Assembly: GCA_017469605.1 (NCBI GenBank)
Contig: JAFUGB010000118.1
Location: 1 to 9,240, forward strand
Direction: 5' to 3'
DNA length: 9,240 bases
From: Clostridia bacterium
GTDB lineage: Bacteria > Bacillota > Clostridia > Christensenellales > Aristaeellaceae
A model generated the notes under the pieces. It was given only the letters and a program-made list of their open reading frames with translations, did no database searches and was not told the DNA's origin. Below are positions 1 through 6,969 of this stretch, one piece after another; positions within the stretch are counted from its first letter, which is position 1; each line of letters opens with the position of its first letter. The position numbers were made by a program, and so were the translations under genes.

Positions 1-1
1 C

Positions 2-604
2 AAAGCCCTGTCCACCCTGCTGATCGATGAATGCGACAAGCTATATGGCGGCGAGCCTGGCGATGATGCCACAGCCTGTGTTGTGCGCATCCGCAAGCGG
101 ATCCCCATGAATATGCTGTTCGGGCCGCCTGCCAATCGGGATGATGTTGACCGCATGATGAGCCTGTTCTTCTCCAAAGAGGGCAAACACATCATTTGCG
201 GCGGCACCACCGCTTCCGTTGCCGCGAAATGGCTGAATAAGCCGCTTCGGGCAAGCCTGGATTTTGAAGCTGGGGATGTGCCGCCCATTGCCTATCTGGA
301 GGGTGTGGATTTGGTGACGGAGGGGGTCATCACCGTCAACAAGGTGTTGGAATATGCGAGGGACTACGTCCACGAAAACAAGCTGTATGATACGTGGAGC
401 AATCAAAAGGATGGCGCGTCGCTGATCAGCCACCTGCTGTTTGAGGAAGCGACGGATATTAACTTCTATGTGGGCAGGGCGGTCAATCCTGCGCATCAGA
501 ATCCTGATCTGCCCATCAATTTCAACATCAAAATGAATTTGGTGCAGGAATTATCCGCCGCGCTTGCGCAAATGGGAAAACGAATCAAGGTAAGTCACTT
601 TTAG
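2..604 (+). CDS. SpoIIE/PP2C-family serine phosphatase, C-terminal part (5' truncated by window edge)
   Basis: The reading frame is open from the window edge to the TAG at 602-604, giving 200 visible residues. Visible residues 20-24 (GDDAT), followed by a hydrophobic strand, match the last metal-binding motif of SpoIIE/PP2C phosphatases, which dephosphorylate Ser/Thr on partner proteins. The phosphatase core therefore ends near residue 32. About 165 more residues follow that I cannot assign to a named domain. They contain a glycine/threonine loop CGGTTA (66-71), PP-x3-LEGVDLVTEG (94-108) and VGRAVNPAHQNP-x-LP (158-171). No membrane segment is visible. The stop lies 23 nt before hydC, so the two are likely cotranscribed. 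SpoIIE-type phosphatases are known neighbours of clostridial [FeFe] hydrogenase genes, and a signalling role for hydrogenase expression or activity is inferred. The phosphatase call rests on a short motif plus context; most of the catalytic domain lies outside the window. Confidence 0.75.
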   Translation, partial: KALSTLLIDECDKLYGGEPGDDATACVVRIRKRIPMNMLFGPPANRDDVDRMMSLFFSKEGKHIICGGTTASVAAKWLNKPLRASLDFEAGDVPPIAYLEGVDLVTEGVITVNKVLEYARDYVHENKLYDTWSNQKDGASLISHLLFEEATDINFYVGRAVNPAHQNPDLPINFNIKMNLVQELSAALAQMGKRIKVSHF

Positions 605-627
605 AGATCAAAATAGAGGGAGAAGCA

Positions 628-1128
628 ATGAGGAAGGAATTTGACTTTGCCGTTGTGGATGGGATACTTAGCCGGTATCCCGCCAGTGAGCTGTCCACGA
701 TCGCGGTATTGCAGGACATTCAGGAACACTATCACTATCTGCCGGAGGAAATCTTCCCCCGTGTGGCTAAGGCGCTGGGGGTAGGCGAAGCGCGGCTGTA
801 CGGCGTCGCCACGTTCTACGAGAATTTTTCCCTGGAGCCCAAGGGAAAATATGTCATCCGATGCTGCGATGGAACGGCCTGCCATGTGCGCGGTTCGCTG
901 CCCATTTTGAATAAGCTGCGGGAAACGCTGGGCCTCAGCGAAGAAAAGAAAACCACAGATGATCTGAATTTCACGGTGGAAACGGTATCCTGCCTGGGAG
1001 CCTGCGGCCTTGCGCCTGTGCTGACGGTAAACGGCACGGTTCATGCCGCCATGACTCCCGACAAGGCCATGGAACTGCTGAACGAATTAAAGGAAGAAAT
1101 CGCAAAGGAAGGTGAAAACGATGCGTAA
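628..1128 (+). CDS. hydC: HydC: NuoE-like [2Fe-2S] subunit of NADH-linked [FeFe] hydrogenase
   Basis: This 166-residue thioredoxin-like ferredoxin subunit is the usual length for the NuoE/HydC family. An N-terminal helical part (about 1-70, including the typical VATFYENFSL at 60-69) precedes the [2Fe-2S] domain. The four expected cysteines are C80 and C85 (C-x4-C in CDGTACHVRGS) and C122 and C126 (C-x3-C in CLGACGLAP). In the cytoplasmic HydABC complex this subunit supports the flavin subunit HydB. The start ATG at 628 follows a purine-rich ribosome binding site (AGGGAGAAG, about 616-624). The 3' end overlaps the hydB start by 8 nt, which suggests translational coupling. The gene lies between the phosphatase and hydB in one operon. 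A plain NuoE of complex I is unlikely, because the downstream genes encode a hydrogenase and no other complex I subunit is present. Confidence 0.93.
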   Translation: MRKEFDFAVVDGILSRYPASELSTIAVLQDIQEHYHYLPEEIFPRVAKALGVGEARLYGVATFYENFSLEPKGKYVIRCCDGTACHVRGSLPILNKLRETLGLSEEKKTTDDLNFTVETVSCLGACGLAPVLTVNGTVHAAMTPDKAMELLNELKEEIAKEGENDA

Positions 1129-3004
1129 GCTCTCATCAAGGGAAGAACTGGCGGCGTTTCGCGCCGTTTGCAAAGAATCCTTCCAATGTGAAAAAACAAA
1201 AATCCTGGTGTGCGGCGGCACGGGCTGCGTAGCGGGCGGTTCGCTGGATATATATGCCCGCTTGCAGCAGCTGCTGACGGAGCGGAATATTCCCGTGGAA
1301 GTAGAATTGGCGGATGAACCCCACGGCGATGTGGTGGGCATGAAGAAGAGCGGCTGTCACGGCTTTTGCGAAATGGGCCCGCTGGTTCGCATCGAACCCC
1401 AAGGATGGCTTTATACCAAAGTGAAGGTGGACGACTGCGAAGAAATCGTGGAGAAGACCATCATCGGCGGCGAAAACATCGAGCGGCTGGCTTACAAGCA
1501 GAATGGCGTGTCATATCAAAAGCAGGAGGAAATCCCCTTCTATAAAAAGCAGACCCGCCTGGTGCTGCAATCCTGCGGCCACATCAATTCCACTTCGATT
1601 CGGGATTATCTGGCGTTGGACGGCTATACCGCGCTGGAAAAGTGTCTGTTTGAATTATCTCCTGAGGAGATCGTGCAGGAAGTATCCCTGTCCAATCTGC
1701 GGGGCCGGGGTGGCGGCGGTTTCCTGGCGGGGCGCAAATGGGCCTCCTGCGCGGCACAGAAAGAAACGCCCAAATACATCGTTTGCAACGGTGATGAGGG
1801 TGACCCTGGCGCGTTTATGGATCGCTCTATTATGGAAGGCGATCCGCACCGCCTGCTGGAGGGCATGATCATTGCCGGTCTGGCAATTGGTTCGGATCAG
1901 GGATATATTTATGTCCGCGCGGAATATCCGCTGGCTGTGGATCGGCTGCGCATTGCTATCGCCCAAGCGGAGGAATTGGGCATCCTGGGCGACAGCATCC
2001 TGGGCACGGGCAAGGGTTTCCATATTCATATCAATCGCGGCGCTGGCGCCTTCGTCTGCGGCGAAGGCTCTGCCCTGACCGCTTCCATCGAGGGCAAGCG
2101 CGGTATGCCCAGGGTCAAGCCGCCCCGTACAGTGGAGCATGGCCTGTTCAATAAGCCCACCAACCTGAATAATGTGGAAACCTACGCCAACGTGCCCATG
2201 ATTATGAACAAAGGGGCGGCGTGGTATAAATCCATTGGCCCGGAGAACAGTCCCGGCACCAAGGCATTTGCCCTGACCGGCACCATCCGGAATACCGGCC
2301 TGATCGAAGTGCCCATGGGCACCACACTGCGGGAAGTGATTTTTGACATCGGCGGCGGTATGCGGGGCGGCACCAAATTCAAAGCGGTGCAGATTGGTGG
2401 CCCCTCCGGTGGTTGTTTGACTGAAAAGGATTTGGATATTCCCCTGGACTTTGATTCGCTGGCCAAGGTGGGAGCCATGATCGGCTCCGGCGGATTGGTT
2501 GTGATGGACGATAAAACCTGCATGGTGGAGGTCGCCCGATTCTTTATGAACTTTACCCAGAATGAATCCTGCGGCAAGTGCGTTCCCTGCCGGGAGGGCA
2601 CCAAGCGGATGCTGGAAATCCTGGAGCGCATCACCGAGGGAAAGGGCGAGGACGGCGATATTGAGCGCCTGGAGGAACTGGCTGATACCATCTCCAATAC
2701 CGCCCTGTGCGGCCTGGGCAAAACGGCTCCGTCGCCCGTCATTTCCACCATCCAGAATTTCCGTGAGGAATATGAAGCCCACATTTACCGTAAACGCTGC
2801 CCTGCCGGGCAGTGCGGGAAGCTCAAAGTGTTCACCATTGACCCAGTAAAGTGCAAGGGTTGCTCCAAGTGCGCCCGGAACTGCCCGGTGAACGCCATCA
2901 GCGGCAAAATCAAATCTCCTTTTACCATCGACCAAGCCAAATGTATCAAATGCGGCGCCTGCATCAGCAACTGTTCCTTCGGCGCTGTCAGCGAGGAGGC
3001 GTAA
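1121..3004 (+). CDS. hydB: HydB: NuoF-like FMN/NADH-binding subunit of [FeFe] hydrogenase
   Basis: This 627-residue flavin subunit should bind FMN and NAD(H) and pass electrons to or from HydA. Domains in order: an N-terminal thioredoxin-like [2Fe-2S] domain (C31, C36, C79, C83); the NuoF core with the FMN/NADH glycine loop NLRGRGGGGFLAGRKW (192-207), CNGDEGDPGAFMDR (222-235) and NNVETYANVP (350-359); a [4Fe-4S] site of C484, C487, C490 and C530; H554, C560 and C565, possibly a metal site; and a C-terminal 2x[4Fe-4S] ferredoxin domain (C578/581/584/588 and C608/611/614/618). This layout is typical of HydB, not of NuoF from respiratory complex I. I chose ATG 1121 because AAAGGAAGG (1104-1112) lies 8 nt before it; a GTG at 1112 would add three residues and overlaps that site. 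The usual CGEETAL motif reads CGEGSALTA here (313-321). The stop is 3 nt before hydA. Confidence 0.94.
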   Translation: MRKLSSREELAAFRAVCKESFQCEKTKILVCGGTGCVAGGSLDIYARLQQLLTERNIPVEVELADEPHGDVVGMKKSGCHGFCEMGPLVRIEPQGWLYTKVKVDDCEEIVEKTIIGGENIERLAYKQNGVSYQKQEEIPFYKKQTRLVLQSCGHINSTSIRDYLALDGYTALEKCLFELSPEEIVQEVSLSNLRGRGGGGFLAGRKWASCAAQKETPKYIVCNGDEGDPGAFMDRSIMEGDPHRLLEGMIIAGLAIGSDQGYIYVRAEYPLAVDRLRIAIAQAEELGILGDSILGTGKGFHIHINRGAGAFVCGEGSALTASIEGKRGMPRVKPPRTVEHGLFNKPTNLNNVETYANVPMIMNKGAAWYKSIGPENSPGTKAFALTGTIRNTGLIEVPMGTTLREVIFDIGGGMRGGTKFKAVQIGGPSGGCLTEKDLDIPLDFDSLAKVGAMIGSGGLVVMDDKTCMVEVARFFMNFTQNESCGKCVPCREGTKRMLEILERITEGKGEDGDIERLEELADTISNTALCGLGKTAPSPVISTIQNFREEYEAHIYRKRCPAGQCGKLKVFTIDPVKCKGCSKCARNCPVNAISGKIKSPFTIDQAKCIKCGACISNCSFGAVSEEA

Positions 3005-3007
3005 GAT

Positions 3008-4711
3008 ATGCAGATGAAAAATATGATGGAAGTGGACGGCATTCCCGTAAAAATCGAGGGCGAACGCAATCTGCTGGAAGTCATCAGCAAAACAGGGATA
3101 AAGCTGCCGGTGTTCTGTTATCACTCCGATCTATCCATTTACGGCGCTTGCCGCATGTGCATGGTGGAGGATGAACGGGGGCGTTTGATGGCTTCCTGCT
3201 CCACCATCCCGCGGGAAGGCATGAAGATTCGGACGAATACAGGCCGCCTGCGCCAATACCGCAAGAATATTCTGGAATTGCTTCTTGCCAGCCATTGCCG
3301 GGATTGCACCACCTGCGAAAAGAGCGGTCGGTGCAGTTTGCAGGAGCTGGCGGTGCAGTTCGGCATCACGGGCGTGCGTTTTCCCAATGATAAAACGGAA
3401 TCCCATCGGGATGAATCCTCGCCCAGCATCATCCGCGATCCCAGCAAGTGCATTCTCTGCGGCGATTGCGTGCGAGAATGCAATGAAATCCAGCATGTGG
3501 GAGCCATTGATTTTGCCCACCGCGGCTCCAAAGCCACCATCAGCACGGCTTTTGGAAAGCCCTTGGCTGAATCCCTGTGCGTGAATTGCGGTCAATGTGC
3601 CGCCGCCTGCCCAACGGGGGCCATCATCGTGCGGGATGATACGGCGAAGGTCTGGAACAAATTGGATGATCCCAAGGTGTTTGTCACCTGCGAAATCGCA
3701 CCCGCCGTCCGGGTGGGCATCGGCAGGGAATTGGGCCTGGGTGACGGTGAAAACGCCATGGGCCGTATCGTGGCCGCCCTGCACCGGATGGGTTTTGACG
3801 AAGTATATGATACCGCCACCGGCGCGGATTTGACGGTGATAGAGGAAGCCAACGAATTTGTGGATCGTCTGCAAAACGGCGGCACTTTGCCGCTGTTTAC
3901 CTCCTGCTGCCCTGCGTGGGTACAGTTTGTGGAAAAGAAATATCCCGAATTTTTGCCCCACGTTTCCACCTGCCGTTCCCCCATGAGCATGTTTGCCGCG
4001 GTGATCAAGGAATATTATCAAGATAAGCTGCCAGAGGGAAAAACCAGCCATTACCATGTGGCGCTGATGCCCTGTACAGCCAAGAAATTTGAGGCCAAGC
4101 GCCCCGAATTTACCACCGAGGATGGATCGAACACCGATGATGTGATTACCACGCAGGAACTGATCCGAATGATCAAGCGATCTGGCATCATGTTCAATGA
4201 ATTGGAGCCGGAAGCTGTCGATCTGCCCTTTGGTACGATGTCTGGTGCAGGCGTAATCTTCGGTGTGACGGGCGGCGTAACCGAGGCTGTGCTTCGCAAA
4301 ATCGCCTCGGACAATTCCAAAACGACGCTGGCCCAGATCGAATATACCGGTATCCGTGGAATGGAAGATGTGAAGGAAGTCTATATTCCCTATGGTGATC
4401 GTCAGCTGCACATTGCCGTCTGCAGTGGCCTGGCCAATGCCCGCAAGATCGTAAAGGGCATTATGCGGGGAGATTTGCAGTATGATTTGGTGGAAGTGAT
4501 GGCTTGCAGGGGCGGCTGCATCAGCGGTGCTGGCCAGCCCTATATCTCCCATCGTCATCGGGGGAAGCGCGGTGACAGCCTGTACCGTTCTGATAAGATC
4601 AGCACCATCAAACGTTCCCAGGATAATCCGCTGATGAAGGAAATGTATAGCGAAGGCGGCATTCTCTGTGGACGGGAACATGAACTGCTTCATGTGAATT
4701 ACGTTAAATAA
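3008..4711 (+). CDS. hydA: HydA: [FeFe] hydrogenase catalytic subunit (H-cluster)
   Basis: This 567-residue enzyme reversibly reduces protons to H2. The N-terminal [2Fe-2S] domain has C37, C48, C51 and C64. The His-ligated [4Fe-4S] site has H96, C100, C103 and C109. The 2x[4Fe-4S] ferredoxin domain has C148/151/154/158 and C191/194/197/201. The H-cluster domain carries TSCCPAW (299-304 region), MPCTAKKFE (354-362) and MACRGGCISGAGQP (498-511), giving ligands C301, C356, C500 and C504. The proton-path residues C300, E280, E283 and S320 match those of Clostridium pasteurianus CpI with an offset of one. The size and clusters fit a CpI-like enzyme; the extra C-terminal [2Fe-2S] domain of Thermotoga HydA is absent. 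The residue after C500 is Arg where Pro is usual. ATG 3008 has AGGAGG (2994-2999) 8 nt upstream, inside the hydB end. Maturation genes hydEFG are not in the window. Confidence 0.96.
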   Translation: MQMKNMMEVDGIPVKIEGERNLLEVISKTGIKLPVFCYHSDLSIYGACRMCMVEDERGRLMASCSTIPREGMKIRTNTGRLRQYRKNILELLLASHCRDCTTCEKSGRCSLQELAVQFGITGVRFPNDKTESHRDESSPSIIRDPSKCILCGDCVRECNEIQHVGAIDFAHRGSKATISTAFGKPLAESLCVNCGQCAAACPTGAIIVRDDTAKVWNKLDDPKVFVTCEIAPAVRVGIGRELGLGDGENAMGRIVAALHRMGFDEVYDTATGADLTVIEEANEFVDRLQNGGTLPLFTSCCPAWVQFVEKKYPEFLPHVSTCRSPMSMFAAVIKEYYQDKLPEGKTSHYHVALMPCTAKKFEAKRPEFTTEDGSNTDDVITTQELIRMIKRSGIMFNELEPEAVDLPFGTMSGAGVIFGVTGGVTEAVLRKIASDNSKTTLAQIEYTGIRGMEDVKEVYIPYGDRQLHIAVCSGLANARKIVKGIMRGDLQYDLVEVMACRGGCISGAGQPYISHRHRGKRGDSLYRSDKISTIKRSQDNPLMKEMYSEGGILCGREHELLHVNYVK

Positions 4712-4720
4712 AGAATGAAA

Positions 4721-4763
4721 AAACAAAACCGTGTCTGGCAATGAACCAGGCACGGTTTTGTTT
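4721..4763. terminator. Bidirectional rho-independent terminator between convergent operons
   Basis: The 5' arm (4721-4738) and 3' arm (4746-4763) pair over 18 positions, with a single G-U wobble and a 7-nt loop (CAATGAA). The GC-rich core, ACCGTG with CTGG, is flanked by A-rich and T-rich ends, so both strands give a stem followed by U residues. It begins 9 nt after the hydA stop. Its 3' arm overlaps the NAD kinase stop codon (4762-4764), so it can end both transcripts. Confidence 0.93.
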
Positions 4764-5535
4764 ATGCTCGAATCAAAAGCGTTAAGGTCTTTTCGTATTT
4801 GTGCAGATTCAGCGCATGCTCGAGCGGTCCCAGCAGCGTTCCATCCACATACACCTGGGCATCTGGCTGAGCATCGCGTGTTTTTGCCTGAAGGGAGAGA
4901 AATTGAACATCAGGATAGATGATCGCATTTCCGTTATGCGCTACCGGGCACAGGGGATTGAGTACGAAGCATCCGCAATCCGGTGTCAGCAGCGGCCCGC
5001 CTGCGGAGGCGTTATAGCCGCTGGAACCCGTAGGTGTTGCCACTACAATCCCATCTCCCTGCCATTGTCCAAAGGTGTTCTTTCCCTCCTGGGCAGATAC
5101 CGTGACAGTTGTGCCAAACTCGCCTTTGGCGATAATGATATCGTTCACCGCGAAGCGTTCTTCGCCATGCCACGAAAAGCCCAACAGGGTACGGGATGAA
5201 GGAATGAGAGCAGACAGCAATTGCTCGTCCAAATCCGGCAATTCATCCCGATTGAAGGCGCAGAGATAACCGCGATGCCCCATATTGATGCCAAACAGTG
5301 GTTTTCCTGCCCGCAGGGCAGGAATGGCAGCATGCAGAATAGTGCCATCCCCGCCGATCGCACAGATCATATCGCAATCTTCCGGCCCGCCGGATTTACA
5401 AGAGGAAATATCCAGCCAACTGGCATTTTCCGGCGCGATCACACAATCAAATTGTCGGGAGAGCGTCTCCACCGCCTGAAAAGCCGTTCTCCTGCGGTCC
5501 GGTGTCGTGCCGTTTGGGTGAAGAAACAATCTCAT
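4762..5535 (-). CDS. nadK: NAD kinase (ATP-NAD kinase, EC 2.7.1.23)
   Basis: This 257-residue cytoplasmic enzyme phosphorylates NAD+ to NADP+. The family signature GGDGT is at 61-65, followed by ILHA. Other family blocks are INMGHRGYL (83-91), the ND pair at 131-132 (NE in most members), GDGIVVATPTGSSGY (160-174), SAGGPLL (177-183) and VDG at 230-232. The block that usually reads CPHxLxxRP is altered here to CPVAHNGNA (196-204). I chose ATG 5535 because it starts the expected first strand (MRLFLHPNG) and lies 4 nt after the nfnB stop. A longer form starting at 5592 would overlap nfnB and adds no family sequence. No clear ribosome binding site precedes the start, so translation is probably coupled to nfnB. 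The position after nfnAB suggests it supplies the NADP+ used by that enzyme. Confidence 0.92.
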   Translation of the reverse strand: MRLFLHPNGTTPDRRRTAFQAVETLSRQFDCVIAPENASWLDISSCKSGGPEDCDMICAIGGDGTILHAAIPALRAGKPLFGINMGHRGYLCAFNRDELPDLDEQLLSALIPSSRTLLGFSWHGEERFAVNDIIIAKGEFGTTVTVSAQEGKNTFGQWQGDGIVVATPTGSSGYNASAGGPLLTPDCGCFVLNPLCPVAHNGNAIIYPDVQFLSLQAKTRDAQPDAQVYVDGTLLGPLEHALNLHKYEKTLTLLIRA

Positions 5536-5539
5536 AGGA

Positions 5540-6955
5540 TTACTTGCCGGACAGGGCTTCATCAATGGCCTTCGCAGCCACTTTTCCCGCACCCATGGCG
5601 GAAATCACGGTAGCGGCCCCGGTCACGGCATCGCCGCCCGCATAGACGTGTTCGCGGGAGGTGAGACCATCTTCATTCACGATGATACCGCCCCATTTGT
5701 TCACTTCCAGGCCTTTGGTGGTGCTCTTGATCAGCGGATTGGGGCTGGTGCCGATGGACATGACGACGGTATCCACGTCCAGATCGAACTCGCTGCCGGG
5801 AATTACCACAGGGCGGCGACGGCCGGAAGCATCCGGCTCACCCAATTCCATCTTCACGCAGCGGATGCCGGTAACAAAGCCATTCTTGGGATCGCGGGGA
5901 TCATCGGGATTACTGTAGCCCAAAATTTCGATGGGGTTGCACAGCAGCCGGAAATCGATGCCCTCTTCCTCCGCGTGCTCCACTTCTTCCTTCCGGGCAG
6001 GCAATTCTTCCATGGAACGGCGATAGACGATATACACCTTTTCCGCGCCCAGGCGCAGGGCGGTGCGGGCCGCGTCCATGGCCACGTTGCCGCCGCCCAC
6101 CACGGCTACCCTGCCGCCCTTCATGATGGGCGTTTGCGGTTTGTCCTTGTAGGCTTTCATCAGATTGCTGCGGGTCAAAAATTCATTGGCAGAATACACG
6201 CCTTTGTATGCTTCGCCGGGAATATTCATGAAGTTTGGCAATCCCGCGCCGGAGCCCACAAATACTGCTTCAAAGTCCATCTCAAACAGTTCATCAATCG
6301 TCAGGGTTTTGCCGATGATCACGTTGGTTTCCACATCCACGCCCAATTCCTTCAGCGTATCCACTTCCTTGGCCACAATGGACTTTGGCAGGCGGAATTC
6401 CGGAATGCCGTACACCAGCACGCCGCCCGCGGTATGCAGCGCTTCATAGATGGTGACTTTATAGCCTTTTTTCGCTAAATCGCCTGCGCAGGTCAGGCCG
6501 GAAGGACCAGCGCCCACCACAGCCACCTTGTGGCCGTTGGGCGCGGGAGCTTGCGCCTTTTCATTGGCATGGGCGTTGTGCCAGTCCGCCACAAACCGCT
6601 CCAAACGGCCGATGCCCACGGGATCCATTTTGGCACGAACGTGCAGCGTGCATTGGCTTTCGCACTGTGTTTCTTGGGGACAGACCCGCCCACACACGGC
6701 TGGCAGGGAGGAGGATTTGCTGATGATTTGATACGCTTCTTCAAAATTGTTCTGCTTGATCTGCATGATGAAATCGGGAATATCGATATTCACCGGGCAG
6801 CCATTGACGCAGGGCTTGTTTTTGCAGTTCAGGCACCGCTTGGCTTCTTCTACGGCAATTTCCACAGGGTAGCCCAGGGCCACTTCCTGGAAATTGTGCG
6901 CGCGTACTTCGGGCGCCTGGGTAGGCATTTCATGTTTCTTCGGATTGACAGCCAT
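5540..6955 (-). CDS. nfnB: NfnB / GltA-type NADPH-binding flavoprotein, large subunit of NADH-dependent ferredoxin:NADP+ oxidoreductase
   Basis: This 471-residue protein has an N-terminal Fe-S domain with two cysteine sets (C41, C44, C49, C53 and C88, C92, C98, C102). A FAD-binding Rossmann motif VAVVGAGPSGL (144-154), a second dinucleotide motif VAVVGGGNVAMDAAR (283-297) followed by YRRSMEELPAR (311-321), and the closing flavin motif YAGGDAVTGAATVI (438-451) complete the fold. This is the architecture of the glutamate synthase small subunit family. The adjacent nfnA gene indicates NfnAB, which couples NADH and reduced ferredoxin to NADP+ reduction by electron bifurcation in the cytoplasm. 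No large glutamate synthase subunit lies in the window, but 'NADPH-dependent glutamate synthase' is a common database label for this protein. The start ATG at 6955 has AAGGAGG about 9 nt upstream, overlapping the nfnA stop codon. The gap to nfnA is 14 nt. Confidence 0.92.
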   Translation of the reverse strand: MAVNPKKHEMPTQAPEVRAHNFQEVALGYPVEIAVEEAKRCLNCKNKPCVNGCPVNIDIPDFIMQIKQNNFEEAYQIISKSSSLPAVCGRVCPQETQCESQCTLHVRAKMDPVGIGRLERFVADWHNAHANEKAQAPAPNGHKVAVVGAGPSGLTCAGDLAKKGYKVTIYEALHTAGGVLVYGIPEFRLPKSIVAKEVDTLKELGVDVETNVIIGKTLTIDELFEMDFEAVFVGSGAGLPNFMNIPGEAYKGVYSANEFLTRSNLMKAYKDKPQTPIMKGGRVAVVGGGNVAMDAARTALRLGAEKVYIVYRRSMEELPARKEEVEHAEEEGIDFRLLCNPIEILGYSNPDDPRDPKNGFVTGIRCVKMELGEPDASGRRRPVVIPGSEFDLDVDTVVMSIGTSPNPLIKSTTKGLEVNKWGGIIVNEDGLTSREHVYAGGDAVTGAATVISAMGAGKVAAKAIDEALSGK

Positions 6956-6969
6956 CGTATTTTTCCTCC

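Noticed and set aside
1112..1120. GTG start for hydB, nine bases upstream of the chosen ATG
   Set aside because: The GTG overlaps the ribosome binding site, whereas ATG 1121 is spaced normally from it.
1655..3124. Long open frame of 489 codons on the minus strand opposite hydB
   Set aside because: It lies entirely antisense to well-supported hydB/hydA sequence, shows no recognisable family motif, and is explained by the codon bias of the real genes.
3131..4753. Long open frame of 540 codons on the minus strand opposite hydA
   Set aside because: It is antisense to hydA with all its cluster ligands; its His/Gly/Ala-rich translation looks like a shadow frame and its start lies within the terminator hairpin.
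5648..6478. Open frame of 276 codons on the plus strand opposite nfnB
   Set aside because: It is antisense to the conserved Rossmann domains of nfnB, has no domain signature, and is a shadow of the real coding frame.
5540..6955. Glutamate synthase small subunit as the function of the large flavoprotein
   Set aside because: No large glutamate synthase subunit is nearby, and the direct partner is an NfnA-type FAD/[2Fe-2S] subunit, so NfnB fits better.
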